Notes: generated from the sequence alone by a model not told the origin. A DNA stretch of 64,000 bases from Liolophura sinensis (GCF_032854445.1 NC_088301.1:310001-374000); one strand, 5' to 3'. Shown: positions 44,701 to 49,139, counted from the stretch's first letter. Numbers and translations: made by a program.

Positions 44701-47616
44701 CTCTCAAGGCAGTGTGAAAGTAGAGGGCTTTGGCAAGCTCTCAAGGCAGTGTGAAAGTAGAGGGCTTTGGCAAGCTCTCAAGGCAGTGTGAAAGTAGAGG
44801 GCTTTGGCAAGCTCTCAAGGCAGTGTGAAAGTAGAGGGCTTTGGCAAGCTCTCAAGGCAGTGTGAAAGTAGAGGGCTTTACTTTGGAAAGCAATCCGATT
44901 CTCACCACGACTCTCATAAACCAAATTTACAGGAATCTGCTAGGATTCTCGTAAGGAAATCACGAAAATAATTTTCAAAATGACCAACAGTTCTCAAATT
45001 TCCAATTAATAACTATGCCTCCTTTGAATAAGTGGACGTACGACCACAGACATCGCCACAATGCGCATTTCTTTCAACTTTTTGCATGTTATTTTCAATG
45101 GATGTTGTTGTTGTTCGCCATGATAACTTTCAAAATATACAAACACTAGAACCACCATACTGTCGAACAAAATCGTTGAGATCAAAATAAACGGTGAACT
45201 AATTTTGAAATGAATCACCTAACTGCTGGTTTTATCCTACATTGCAAGCAAATTTCTTTAGCATAAGGTAACTAACAATAATGAAATACAGCAGGGGTCA
45301 AATTAACCGCTGGCACACCGATAGTGAAATCTTTGACGTGTAAGCAAGAGTTAGGATAAGAAAGTCCGGAGGGCCAAGCTAAAACGCCAGTGAGGGAAAA
45401 TAAGGGCTTTTAAATGTGTACACAAACTCTGGTGAATTAAGGAGTGGTGGGCAAACAAAGTGGAAGTTCATTTGTCTTTAGTTTGAGCGATCTGTGGTAA
45501 AGAAAAGCCAGTAAAGGTAAAAGAAAAGTAGATAACACGGGCTAGTTTCTTGTGAATGTTGCTGTGATACAGGCTCTCCCATTGGCTCTCTCTCTCCTGT
45601 GGACAAATGAGTGAGCTTCTAACAAATTGTTGGAGATGCCGCCTATGTACAACAAGGCAATGGCTGTTTGACAGGTACAGCAGTTGTAGCAGTTCTGACC
45701 AGCTACAGAGGATGATTAAAACCAAAACATATCCAAAACTAATGAGAAGATTGCAATGAAATGGACATGGAGCTATGAGAAGGGGTGCGTGAAGACATTT
45801 TTGTAACAATATTTTGTTGGCTATTAAGCAGCAATGAAAACTCGAAGCAGTAGGAATCAGAAGGACTTTATACAGTTTGGTTGTAAATTTGATTGCATCT
45901 ACACTGGAGTTTTAGAACAAAAGGAAAGATTTTATTGTGACATGCTACTGTCAAATGTCACAGCAATGTAGCAAATCCATTACAAATGTCACCAACTCAA
46001 TCAGTTACTGCTGACTCCTGTAGCTGAAAGCTTTGGTCTAAGGAAGGTATATATTTTACTATTAGGGCCTATGCGAAGATCACTGGCCCACAAACATCCT
46101 ACCCAATACTAAAAGTTCACAGCTGATTTCTTAGTTACAAATCTTTAGTACCTGAACTTCTTAAAAAAAACTGTTCATGTCATCAGTATTCAGTAATGAT
46201 GTCATTCATTGAACAAAGGCAATAATGAACTATATATATCAGATCAACCTTCAATGTTTAAACTTTTCTCACACCATGCTTTTTTCTATCATGAAGCAAG
46301 GGCCTTAAAATATTGGGTAAGGGCCAACTGATTTCCAAGTCAACTGGCCTTGCTGGCCTCTTGATTTGTGGGGCTTATTTCTACCCCAGTATAGTGATAT
46401 TTATGTCACCCAGAATCCCAAAACTGATTTTATACACCACATGTTAAAACTTGGAGTAACTGCATACTTTGTGGTACCAGATTTGACCCTACATTCTGGT
46501 TGATTCCCACAAAACAGACAGAATGTACAGTCTATGAGAATCCATTTAGATTCTGGTAAAGAATTACGAAAATAAAGGCCTGAAGTACTATTATAAAACA
46601 CCCCTTTGCCTCACCTCATAATTATTCCACGTTTACTGTAATGGCTTAGAAATTAAATTATCTCTATCATTAAGCCTCATGTAGATTACATACATTACCT
46701 TCATAGAGTGGAAATTTTGTTTCTGGAAAACCTTTCTGGCAGAAAACCTTCAAGTAAGAGGCCTGTGAGTGGGCAACAAAAACAAATGTCAGATATTTGC
46801 CTTTTTACATACAAGCCTGTAAATATACACGCTACAGTGAATATCACACAATCAGCAATGCTTGAAGGATCAGTTCAAGCAAAATGTTTGCCTCTGGTGC
46901 TTCTTTCTTTCTCCCATTCATAAAAACATTTTGAGTTCTTAAGACTACCTGTGAAATATTTTTTCATAACTTTTATTGTCACCTTTGTCTGAAAAGGACA
47001 AAGGGGCAATAATGTTATGAAAGCAAATGTAACCCTTAATGGGCTCTACAAAATATCACTTTTGTTAAGTCTCAAATTTCTGTCAACAAAATTTGTAACC
47101 ATGGCAATACCACATGTTTTATTCATAACTGTACATACACATTCCATTGAATGTTAGACACCTGATACACCCTTCAACTATTACAACAAAGTGGAATTCA
47201 CAGAGCGAGGCAAGATATTTTTATAGAGTTTACCAATTTATAGATTGATTACTAAATATACAAAATCTATGTTATCCATGCAGCAGCAGTTCAGCTACTC
47301 TTGTGTTATTTACATGTCTTTGCGGCTTGGTGCCCAAAGCAATTACAATAATTTAAAACCCCTGCCAAATCAGCAAGAGCTGGATTTGAACCTGTGACCT
47401 CAATGTTCAGGAACTGATTCACTGAGACAAGAGCAATGGTACAGCTAAACGGACAAAGGCCCTATTGTACATATACATGTGATAATAATGCTAAAATCTC
47501 CTTCAGGAAAAAGAGACATGACTACTAACAGGCTTTTTCTCACTGTTGTCTTTCTCTTCATCTGTTTCATCATGATAATCCTCTAGAACAATGGCCTGAG
47601 TCTGATCCAGGTCCAT
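17488..47616 (-). CDS. MDC1: MDC1 orthologue (whole gene, 21 coding exons)
   Basis: Mediator of DNA damage checkpoint 1, a nuclear scaffold. In vertebrates its BRCT pair binds phosphorylated H2AX at double-strand breaks, and its FHA and TQ motifs recruit ATM signalling and the RNF8 ligase. The joined exons total 4989 nt and encode 1662 aa (human is about 2090). Domains in order: N-terminal TQAI motif (residue 6), FHA domain (about 31-131), acidic SD/TQ-rich linker with TQAY, TQAF and TQVF motifs (about 132-630), basic Ser/Pro region, a 48-aa tandem repeat (in 763-1415), BRCT1 (about 1455-1530) and BRCT2 (about 1545-1662). All 20 junctions use GT-AG sites and keep one frame. The FHA plus tandem-BRCT plan with TQxF motifs separates it from PAXIP1 and TOPBP1. 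The 5' UTR exon was not found. The introns hold unusual exon-derived tandem arrays. Confidence 0.88.
18125..18150 (-). CDS. MDC1: MDC1 exon 20 (26-nt micro-exon)
   Basis: Acceptor 'ctcctccgcag' and donor GCTGAG|GTAAGA bound 26 nt encoding DIIQCAGAE. Phase 1 in, phase 0 out. It supplies the short BRCT2 segment after PPQMRG, matching the position of the same motif in vertebrate MDC1. It is easy to miss by ORF scanning. Confidence 0.85.
18233..18415 (-). mobile_element. Family 1 SINE, head-truncated
   Basis: Tail (tttattggtgttttatgctc reverse orientation) and body are present within the MDC1 intron between exons 19 and 20. The tRNA-like head is lost beyond 'gaaatcacagcttccgcatt'. Confidence 0.75.
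19004..19159 (-). CDS. MDC1: MDC1 exon 19: BRCT1-BRCT2 linker and start of BRCT2
   Basis: Acceptor 'gttgtttcag', donor ATGAGAG|GTGAGG, 156 nt, phase 1 to 1. It encodes YIIQDKTSEKQYKFSLR, then a helix (SSIQKASEACLLSGF) and the strand RVHVTKSVRPDPPQMRG. The PPQM motif is characteristic of the MDC1 second BRCT domain. Confidence 0.9.
20143..20242 (-). CDS. MDC1: MDC1 exon 18: BRCT1 C-terminal half
   Basis: Acceptor 'cctatgtcag' region, donor TTCATTG|GTAAGC, 100 nt, phase 0 to 1. It encodes VRRTVKFLCCLARGLPIV and PQWLDCCKDAGVFI. The RRTVKFL block holds the Arg/Lys pair that contacts the phosphorylated H2AX tail in vertebrate MDC1, and the Trp is the conserved BRCT core residue. Function as a phospho-reader is therefore likely retained. 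Confidence 0.9.
20337..20430 (-). mobile_element. Family 1 SINE fragment
   Basis: Only the tail and proximal body remain (acaatttatttatctacttg; cggcggccagcattatggtg). The next 46-bp minisatellite begins immediately after it. Confidence 0.6.
20444..20712. repeat. 46-bp minisatellite, about 6 units
   Basis: Tandem unit 'acaaacattcactccaaata' plus 'tcacaataacagatgtacca' within the MDC1 intron between exons 17 and 18. I see no similarity to a neighbouring exon. Confidence 0.9.
21112..21296 (+). mobile_element. Family 1 SINE, head-truncated
   Basis: Starts within the body (gtccagctcatgctggctac) and ends with 'gacgtaaaacaccaatcaaa' and AATAAATAAATAAA. Opposite in orientation to MDC1. Confidence 0.8.
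21413..22574 (-). repeat. Array of MDC1 exon 17 3' end plus splice donor, about 15 copies
   Basis: Read on the minus strand, each unit of about 75 bp contains a copy of the last 40 or so nt of exon 17 (SSVYDCTHLVTD in the exon frame), followed by ACAG|GTAAGGT, a canonical splice donor. Copies lie contiguous with the real exon and continue into its downstream intron. They differ from the exon by a shared one-base loss (GACAAG to GACAG) and by 'gtatgaatgc' to 'gtatgactgc'. The long plus-strand ORFs here are by-products of the repeat. Confidence 0.9.
22575..22643 (-). CDS. MDC1: MDC1 exon 17: middle of BRCT1
   Basis: Acceptor 'ttaccatttcag', donor GACAAG|GTAAGG, 69 nt, phase 0 at both ends, 23 codons. 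It contains the BRCT GG motif (DLGGELVSSV) and CTHLVTDK. This copy, and not one in the array, is taken as functional because it alone has the acceptor, the GG motif and the correct frame at the donor. Confidence 0.9.
23032..23165 (-). mobile_element. Family 1 SINE fragment
   Basis: Degenerate tail (tatttatttgatctgtgttt) and body (gggaaaccacgcctatccgc) in reverse orientation, ending close to MDC1 exon 16. Confidence 0.65.
23229..23399 (-). CDS. MDC1: MDC1 exon 16: linker and start of BRCT1
   Basis: Acceptor 'tttcctaacag', donor CAAAAG|GTGTGT, 171 nt, phase 0. A Ser-rich basic linker (HRKLSSSSSLTSSPDD, RSSRRKSVGPKPK) leads into the first BRCT strand VAFTGVVDEHGQK. The Thr in FTGV corresponds to the phosphate-binding Thr of the vertebrate MDC1 BRCT1. 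Confidence 0.9.
23858..24065 (-). mobile_element. Family 1 SINE
   Basis: Tail (atttatttatttgattgggg), body and B box region (gagctggacttgaactccca, reverse orientation) are present. The outer head is degraded. It lies in the intron between MDC1 exons 15 and 16. Confidence 0.75.
24183..26140 (-). CDS. MDC1: MDC1 exon 15: large exon with 48-aa repeats
   Basis: Acceptor 'gttgattgcag', donor GTTAAG|GTAAGA, 1958 nt, phase 1 to 0 (653 codons). The N-terminal half is Ser/Glu/Arg-rich with several QAV and TQ motifs and basic patches such as RRRGRRAKK and GRRSRSK-like stretches. The second half carries about five or six tandem 48-aa repeats containing RRGRASTQ, SRRCRTSEVT and KSEAPTDEDSAEKEEKA. By position and composition (basic patch, Thr/Ser/Pro, acidic tail) this occupies the place of the 41-aa PST repeats of vertebrate MDC1, which mediate chromatin binding. 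The repeat sequence is only loosely similar, so homology is inference. The exon start is set by phase: the split Gly/Glu codon matches exon 14 directly. Confidence 0.88.
24370..25190 (-). repeat. Coding 144-bp tandem repeat in MDC1 exon 15
   Basis: Five to six copies of a 144-nt unit encode the 48-aa repeat. Copies are nearly identical at the DNA level except the outermost, which has lost the EMTTTT segment. That near identity implies recent unequal exchange and suggests copy number polymorphism. Confidence 0.9.
26333..26557 (-). mobile_element. Two family 1 SINE tail fragments
   Basis: Two tail-end pieces in reverse orientation: one near 26333-26390 (tttatttatttgactggtgt) and one at 26472-26557 (ctcaagaatatttcacttct then 'acgacggagaccagcaatgt'). 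The second abuts a family 2 element. Confidence 0.65.
26563..26930 (-). mobile_element. Full-length family 2 tRNA-derived SINE
   Basis: On the minus strand it begins CCTGCCAGGATAGCACAATT with A box-like TAGCACAATTGG and B box-like GATCAATCC. Its body has 'ctcttcatcgtcatatgact' type sequence and it ends in 'gtacgacgttaaaccgcaag'. Related copies are at 39340-39660 and 42893-43235. It is distinct from family 1. Confidence 0.8.
26942..28888 (-). CDS. Possible alternative MDC1 exon made of 12-aa repeats
   Basis: A single minus-strand frame stays open through the whole 36-bp array (PSEESGPASSVG repeated), while the other two frames acquire stops. Composition (Ser, Pro, Gly, Glu) would suit a disordered MDC1 linker. 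Against this: no acceptor at the array edge gives both a good polypyrimidine tract and the right phase except the repeat-internal TTCAG|AA, the best exit donor is out of phase with exon 15, and the canonical model does not need it. Coding status is unresolved. Confidence 0.3.
   Translation of the reverse strand: MSTDNRHVSPSEESGPASSVGPSEESSPVSSVGPSEESVPASSVGPSEESGPASSVCPSEGSGSAGSVDPSEESGPASSGGPSKESRPVSSVAPSEESSPVSSFGPSEESGPASSVGPSEEPGPASSVGPSEQPGPSSSVGSSEQPGPARSVGSSEESGPASSVGPSEESSPVSSFGPSEESGPASSVCPSEESGPASSVAPSEESSPVSSFGPSEESGPASSVGPSEEPGPASSVGPSEESGPARSVGSSEESGPACSGGPSEESSSASSDGPSEESSSASSVGPSEESGPASSVGSSERSGSAGSVGPSEESGPASSVGPSEESSPVSSFGPSEESGPASSVGPSEEPGPASSVGPSEEYGPARSVGSSEESGPASSGGPSEESGSTSSVGPSEESGPASSVGPSEEPGPASSGGPSEESGSTSSVGPSEESGPASSVGPSEESGSTSSVGPSEESGPASSVGPSEESGPASSVGFSEESGSAGSVGPSEESGPASSVGSSEGSGPVSSFGPSEQPGPASSVSPSEHPGPASSGGPSEESGPASSDGPSEQPGPASSLGPSEGSGSAGSVDPSEESGSVNSFGPSEGSGSAGSVRSHRHYQQHQDVKFYDQDLLLSACTTGFLSSHTWKSLATTCRWLWDSLRGSA
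27095..28868 (-). repeat. 36-bp minisatellite, about 49 units, with open minus frame
   Basis: Tandem 36-bp unit; on the minus strand one frame encodes a 12-aa repeat PSEESGPASSVG and stays open for about 650 codons including the flanks. It sits in the intron between MDC1 exons 14 and 15. Those two exons already join in phase without it (phase 1 to phase 1). The best exit donor, GGCTCT|GTAAGG near 27104, is phase 0 and would break the frame into exon 15. Each unit also contains CCTTCAG|AA, a phase 1 acceptor-like site. I favour an intronic minisatellite, but an alternative exon is possible. Confidence 0.85.
29199..29475 (-). CDS. MDC1: MDC1 exon 14
   Basis: Acceptor 'cttgctttcag', donor ATTGTGG|GTAAGA, 277 nt, phase 0 to 1. 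It encodes an SQ/SE-rich start (SQSSSELSQETKATSGE), then a basic region with RRGRGGKSAPKP and KPGRGRKMRKS, probably a nuclear, DNA- or chromatin-contacting disordered stretch. Confidence 0.85.
29945..30130 (-). mobile_element. Family 3 tRNA-derived SINE
   Basis: On the minus strand: GTAGCCTTGTGGTTAGACGG (A box region) and GCTGGTTCAACCCTCAAGG (B box), then 'ccagtttcctccacatataa' and an AAATAAATAAGT tail. Similar degraded copies may lie at 39700-39955 and 47325-47455. Confidence 0.7.
30166..30281 (-). CDS. MDC1: MDC1 exon 13
   Basis: Donor GGTGTG|GTAAGT; 116 nt, phase 1 to 0. It encodes TPSAIPLPATTPLKPALASP, then SPKKNRTPSPKKVVFVGV. Two acceptors exist. The stronger-looking one at 30292/30293 would shift frame into a stop, so I use the AG at 30282 (gtgaatcag|AAGAC), which keeps frame from exon 12 through to exon 14. 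SPKK-type motifs suggest CDK sites or DNA minor-groove contact. Confidence 0.7.
30286..31150 (-). repeat. Minisatellite abutting MDC1 exon 13 acceptor
   Basis: Two nested unit types: 47-48 bp ('gaacaacctgaggggacaag' plus 'cgttagacatgtgacaccag') and a longer form with an inserted 'gaatatgagtgattcacagc'. The 'gattcacagctgtcagg' segment equals the exon 13 upstream acceptor region (30284-30300), so copies include a splice-acceptor-like CTGACAG. Confidence 0.85.
31198..31400 (+). repeat. Dispersed repeat, copy 1
   Basis: About 200 bp shares ordered blocks with 50116-50320, including 'tattcaagcatactctgaag', 'aaaattacacttcttg' and 'tgaaagttgctctt', in the same orientation. It has no coding potential and no pol III boxes that I can see; it is probably an old non-autonomous element. 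Confidence 0.7.
32463..32590 (-). mobile_element. Family 1 SINE, truncated
   Basis: Tail and proximal body only (tttatttgattggtgtttta; ggccagcgttatggtgggag), inserted just downstream of the MDC1 exon 12 donor. The ORF that runs past the donor reads into this element. Confidence 0.75.
32648..33479 (-). CDS. MDC1: MDC1 exon 12: TQxF-rich region
   Basis: Acceptor 'ggttttgtag', donor AAAACAG|GTACAA, 832 nt, phase 0 to 1. It holds a series of ATM/ATR-type TQ or SQ motifs: TQAYG, TQPMQ, TQAFDTVPVE twice, SQAFETVPV, TQVIED and TQVFAEE. In vertebrate MDC1, phosphorylated TQxF motifs are the docking sites for the FHA domain of the ubiquitin ligase RNF8. Conservation of the spaced TQ(A/V)F cluster here is strong evidence for orthology. 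The rest is acidic and disordered. The exon starts upstream of the first Met (MATQAYG), with SKKTRATKEDNISDSL before it. Confidence 0.9.
33502..33751 (-). mobile_element. Full-length family 1 SINE
   Basis: Complete element in reverse: tail (ttggtgttttacgccgtact), body with an apparent 12-bp insertion or duplication (cacttatacttcactattta), B box lost by an internal deletion (gaggaacttacagcgagcgc), and head ending 'gagccacggaggccc'. It lies about 20 bp upstream of MDC1 exon 12's acceptor. Confidence 0.8.
34434..34579 (-). CDS. MDC1: MDC1 exon 11
   Basis: Acceptor 'gctgttttgtag', donor GCAGAT|GTATGT, 146 nt, phase 1 to 0. It begins DDDDRDKSNSSLL, contains GAPTQAYGADVGSP and ends LAYDVTFDEAD. 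The APTQAY box repeats that of exon 10, so these exons look like duplicated ATM-site modules. Confidence 0.85.
35098..35165 (-). pseudogene. Dead duplicate of MDC1 exon 10
   Basis: On the minus strand it matches exon 10 from the EDKE codons through ESDVEG and the donor AAG|GTACC. A replacement of about 17 bp removed the first codons and the acceptor AG (tgttgtag became tgttgttttttt). The TQAY box has become AQGY. An alternative upstream AG would give a hydrophobic, implausible N-terminus, so I treat it as a decayed exon copy. Confidence 0.7.
35749..35826 (-). CDS. MDC1: MDC1 exon 10
   Basis: Acceptor 'catttgttgtag', donor GTAGAAG|GTACTC, 78 nt, phase 1 to 1. It encodes DKNDLEDKETFLAAPTQAY followed by APESDVEG, one TQ site plus an acidic SD motif of the CK2 type. 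Confidence 0.85.
35905..36300. repeat. 20-bp minisatellite in MDC1 intron
   Basis: About 18 imperfect copies of 'tagctgatagcaatgttaga' between exons 9 and 10. Not derived from an exon that I can recognise. Confidence 0.9.
36440..36677 (+). mobile_element. Full-length family 1 SINE
   Basis: Head 'aggggcctccatggccaagg', A box region, B box 'gagatcaagtccagttcatc', body, and tail 'gtacggcataacaaaccaat' then CAATAAATAAATAAA. Antisense to MDC1. Confidence 0.85.
36725..37500 (-). repeat. Array derived from MDC1 exon 9 plus its donor, about 10 copies
   Basis: Units of about 75 bp on the minus strand match exon 9 from the ESDSEDD codons through the donor and on into the intron (CAAACTTTAGTATTTGAGGA in the exon; 'taaactttagtgtttgagga' in copies). 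The copy nearest 36750 is still close to coding (DCEDDRPMEAQTLVFDVG). Those nearer the exon carry GAGGAG|GTTAAG, a shifted donor, and a premature stop (TAA). Confidence 0.88.
37501..37584 (-). CDS. MDC1: MDC1 exon 9
   Basis: Acceptor 'tttgttgacag', donor GAGGAGG|GTAAGT, 84 nt, phase 1 to 1. It encodes DLPSTMVFAESDSEDDR and PTQAQTLVFEEG: an acidic CK2-type SDSEDD patch followed by a TQ site. Confidence 0.85.
37700..38400. repeat. Minisatellite with internally inverted block
   Basis: Unit of about 58-60 bp (ctaaccaccagacctgacca; taacacacccgagtctgtcc) in the intron between exons 8 and 9. From about 38015 to 38118 the units run in the opposite orientation (atggtcaggtctggtggtta), giving palindromic junctions at both ends. 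Long ORFs on both strands are repeat artefacts. Confidence 0.88.
38427..38483 (-). CDS. MDC1: MDC1 exon 8
   Basis: Acceptor 'gttctttcag', donor CTGCTG|GTGAGT, 57 nt, phase 1 to 1. It encodes KKKNITIAETPAVTRAAPA, a short basic then Ala/Pro/Thr linker. Confidence 0.75.
39019..39136 (-). CDS. MDC1: MDC1 exon 7
   Basis: Acceptor 'tgtgtttgtag', donor CATAAAA|GTAAGT, 118 nt, phase 0 to 1. It encodes LYGTALGEKARKGRLNEA, then TLMFAEDSDLSDMEMS. The acidic SD pairs resemble the CK2-phosphorylated SDT-type sites that bind NBS1 in vertebrate MDC1, though the exact SDTD motif is absent. Confidence 0.82.
39340..39660 (-). mobile_element. Family 2 SINE, diverged
   Basis: Reverse orientation: 'tactcaacactttctcagcc' tail region through to a head with AGTGGCATAATTGTCAGAGC (A box-like) on the minus strand and GAAACCCGGGTTGG nearby. 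Same family as 26563-26930. Confidence 0.65.
39700..39955 (-). mobile_element. Degraded tRNA-derived SINE
   Basis: Tail-like 'gattgattgaacagtgttta', body 'ggatggagtaaaccaaagtg' and a head reading GGGAGCCTCGCTGGCTGAGT on the minus strand. Probably an old family 3-like copy. Confidence 0.5.
40007..40192 (-). CDS. MDC1: MDC1 exon 6
   Basis: Acceptor 'tttgtgaaatcag', donor ACACAG|GTAATC, 186 nt, phase 0 at both ends, 62 codons. Directly after the FHA domain: NEEQYDSGSETGSESMFQ, then ATKDEINDEDESSNASS and LLQPTQ. Strongly acidic linker with SD/SE clusters. Confidence 0.85.
40205..40305. repeat. Short 20/36-bp tandem repeat
   Basis: About five alternating units 'agagatacaacatatttc' and 'agagatacagcataactc' immediately upstream (minus strand) of MDC1 exon 6's acceptor. 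Confidence 0.8.
40770..41160 (-). repeat. Array of MDC1 exon 5 plus donor, 101-bp unit
   Basis: Three full copies and one partial copy of exon 5 lie directly downstream of it. Each unit is the 93-nt exon plus 8 nt (GTATGTAG), so each copy keeps the ACTCAG|GTATGTAG donor (last exon bases at about 41063, 40962 and 40858). Copies lack the 'tttgcag' acceptor and polypyrimidine tract, and an in-frame read-through meets a TGA. They are 85-95 percent similar to the exon by eye. Confidence 0.9.
41164..41256 (-). CDS. MDC1: MDC1 exon 5: end of FHA domain
   Basis: Acceptor 'ttgtttgcag', donor ACTCAG|GTATGT, 93 nt, phase 0. It encodes LYLTPDVRYGLRDGDEICMA, then DVRCVYQLYTQ: the last FHA strands, where the 'L-x-x-G-D-x-I-x-x-A-D-x-x-C-x-Y' arrangement follows the MDC1-type FHA. 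It is chosen over the adjacent copies because only it has a real acceptor. Confidence 0.9.
41633..41725 (-). CDS. MDC1: MDC1 exon 4: FHA phosphothreonine-binding core
   Basis: Acceptor 'cctttttcag', donor GGCAAG|GTACAT, 93 nt, phase 0. It encodes ALSKQHACIEI, then DKGSRNKTKWGK. SxxH and the S(R)N loop are the conserved FHA residues that hold the phosphothreonine and peptide backbone. The plus-strand ORF over the same bases is a shadow. Confidence 0.92.
41940..42705. repeat. 44-45-bp minisatellite, about 17 units
   Basis: Tandem unit 'tggatattcacccattgcag' plus 'aattcacatgaaactttcat', with alternating acccattg/acctaatg/acctagtg variants that form a higher-order pattern from 42240 on. It lies in the intron between MDC1 exons 3 and 4. 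Confidence 0.93.
42893..43235 (-). mobile_element. Family 2 SINE
   Basis: Shares 'aatttttcagtcatatgacg', 'atgaagagtcattcggtgca' and 'cacaccgggccgacc' type blocks with the elements at 26563 and 39340. The tRNA-like head end near 43225 is degraded. Confidence 0.7.
43327..43382 (-). CDS. MDC1: MDC1 exon 3: FHA G-R loop
   Basis: Acceptor 'attctgttcag', donor ATTAAG|GTATGT, 56 nt, phase 1 to 0. It encodes GDNVIGREQGKCNIYIPIK. The conserved Gly-Arg of the first FHA loop (VIGR) is present. The acceptor phase matches exon 2's split Gly codon. Confidence 0.9.
43553..43822 (-). mobile_element. Full-length family 1 SINE
   Basis: Reverse orientation: tail (atttgattggtgttttacac), body, B box (gcgcttgaactcacagcaac), A box and head (caactgagccacggaggccc). 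Confidence 0.87.
44385..44878. repeat. 37-bp minisatellite, about 13 units
   Basis: Nearly identical units 'ggcaagctctcaaggcagtg' plus 'tgaaagtagagggcttt' in the intron between MDC1 exons 2 and 3. The near identity implies very recent amplification. Confidence 0.95.
44880..46690. other. MDC1 intron, no recognised features
   Basis: Unique AT-rich intron between exons 2 and 3. I see several short ORFs with no splice support. Confidence 0.5.
46699..46762 (-). CDS. MDC1: MDC1 exon 2: start of FHA domain
   Basis: Acceptor 'ttgcccactcacag', donor TATGAAG|GTAATG, 64 nt, phase 0 to 1. It encodes ASYLKVFCQKGFPETKFPLY, the first two FHA strands, with the 'F-P-L' spacing before the GR loop as in vertebrate MDC1. 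Too short to appear as an ORF; found by phase and homology. Confidence 0.88.
46965..47019. repeat. Imperfect hairpin
   Basis: Arms 'cataacttttattgtcacct' and the reverse complement of 'aaggggcaataatgttatg' pair with a few mismatches around a TGAAAA loop. It is in MDC1 intron 1 and its function is unknown. Confidence 0.55.
47325..47455 (-). mobile_element. Degraded tRNA-derived SINE fragment
   Basis: Minus strand shows GTCACAGGTTCAAATCCAGC, a near-perfect pol III B box, with an A box-like TGTCTCAGTGAATC upstream. Body and tail are lost. Confidence 0.55.
47530..47616 (-). CDS. MDC1: MDC1 exon 1 (coding): TQ-containing N-terminus
   Basis: The exon runs 47627-47530 with acceptor 'gtgttgtag'. 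Coding starts at the ATG at 47616 (A at -3 and G at +4, a strong context) and ends at donor AAGCCT|GTTAGT. It encodes 29 aa beginning MDLDQTQAIVLEDYHDE. The TQAI at residues 6-9 matches the TQAI motif at the extreme N-terminus of vertebrate MDC1, where the phosphorylated Thr is bound by the FHA domain of a second molecule to give a dimer. An out-of-frame ATG lies at the exon's first base (47627) and opens a 14-codon uORF overlapping the start. Confidence 0.9.
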
Positions 47617-47916
47617 TCTCCACTCATCTACAACACATAACACAAAACATTAAATACATACCCTGTAAGATTCCAGCACACTGACTGCTTGCACATCGAG
47701 CCAACTGAAACCTACATCTCACAACATGCAAATCTGTCAAAGCTTTAATTCAAGCAATTTGTCCTTCAGTCAACTTGAACAGTTCCATGTCACACGGAGG
47801 AATCCTCAGTGTTTTACTCAGGTTCAACATGGTTCATATCATTCTGAAGTTAACAACCAGGCAATTAGCACATAAAGGATTGTTCATAAGTCCACTATAA
47901 CATCTGCAATGTGGCA

Positions 47917-47992
47917 CATTCTGGTGTCACATTCTGGTGTCACTACATTCTGGTGTCACTACATTCTGGTGTCACATTCTGGTGTCACTGGT
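47917..47992. repeat. Short 16-bp tandem repeat
   Basis: Five units of 'cattctggtgtcacta' type just upstream of the MDC1 start exon, followed by a degraded SINE-like tail (47990-48080). Confidence 0.8.
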
Positions 47993-49139
47993 ATTGTGGC
48001 AGCCTCTGTTGGTTTTCCTCCCACCATAAGATATAATGCAGACCACCGCAATGCACCGATGAAAGAAACAAATAAATAAATTAGCATTTTATGTGAAAAA
48101 GAAAAATAAAGTATGGCACACATTAAGTACCTAAAACATACATGTATACATGCAGGTGTTCATTCACAGGACACCGTGGGTCTACATGTACATGAACCTA
48201 ACAGTCTATTGCAAAGTCTTAGTGATATAACTCGAGATACCAAGTATATACTGTATGGCTAGTAGCATATCCCAGGTATATTCCATTCGATAACGGCACA
48301 CCAGCAACGTATTCACGACACTGCAGACCATTTCTAAACAAGGTGGCCACAAGGCTCGTCTTTTCAGGATTAACGTGAATGTATCATCTGGGAACAATAA
48401 CTTTTTCAAGACCCATAACTGTGGCGAAGGCAAAATGGCTGCTGCTTTAGCGATGACAGCGAGTTGAATATAGGTCTTGTGTGTCCTTACCAAGTGGAAT
48501 ATATGTGAGATGTTGCATGTCCGGGCAAGCTAAGTGGTAAGACCAAAGTTGATACCACTTTTGGACTCCAACCATTGATTTGAAATGACTTATCGGACAT
48601 GGCATGAATCAGTGTATGGTTTACCATTGGTTCCTCCTGTGGCTACGACACTCTGACAGCCCAATATAAAAAGAGGAGTTAAAGTAGCCACCTGGGGCTA
48701 AGATTTTCCCCACCTTTCTTATACTGGTTGGCGACTTTTCCCCATGCCTGTACTGAACAGAAGCTCGCCAGAAGACCAGTTTATGACTGTGCGATGTGTT
48801 TGGTAAGATTGTTTGAATAGGCCTACCTAACCGCTAATTTGAACAACATCACTTGATTGTCTCACTGGCTCAAGTTTAACTTTTGGCTATTTTCAGAAGG
48901 TCACAAAGTAGTACAAACCGTGAACAGTGACCGGTTTCTGTTAGTAAATGGTAAATCTCAAGTTACTGATGGAAACACAACAACAACAACAAGACACACT
49001 CGGAACAAATGAACAATGTTCAAATACGGAGAACATGTGACATGTCACCATATCGCACCCCACACTCATAAGATATATACAGGGTCAAATGTTCTGATAT
49101 ATACCCCTTGGTAATGTGAAGAAAGTATCAACAAAGGGA

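Noticed and set aside
17488-47616. PAXIP1 or TOPBP1 as the identity of the BRCT gene
   Set aside because: Those have more BRCT domains and no FHA domain. The FHA at the N-terminus, TQAI start, TQxF cluster and PPQM / FTGILKQE BRCT motifs fit MDC1.
48206-48493. 95-aa minus-strand ORF upstream of MDC1
   Set aside because: Starts MVRTHKTY, no recognisable domain, no flanking splice sites that join in phase to MDC1, and unremarkable length for AT-moderate DNA. I considered it as the MDC1 5' exon and could not support it.
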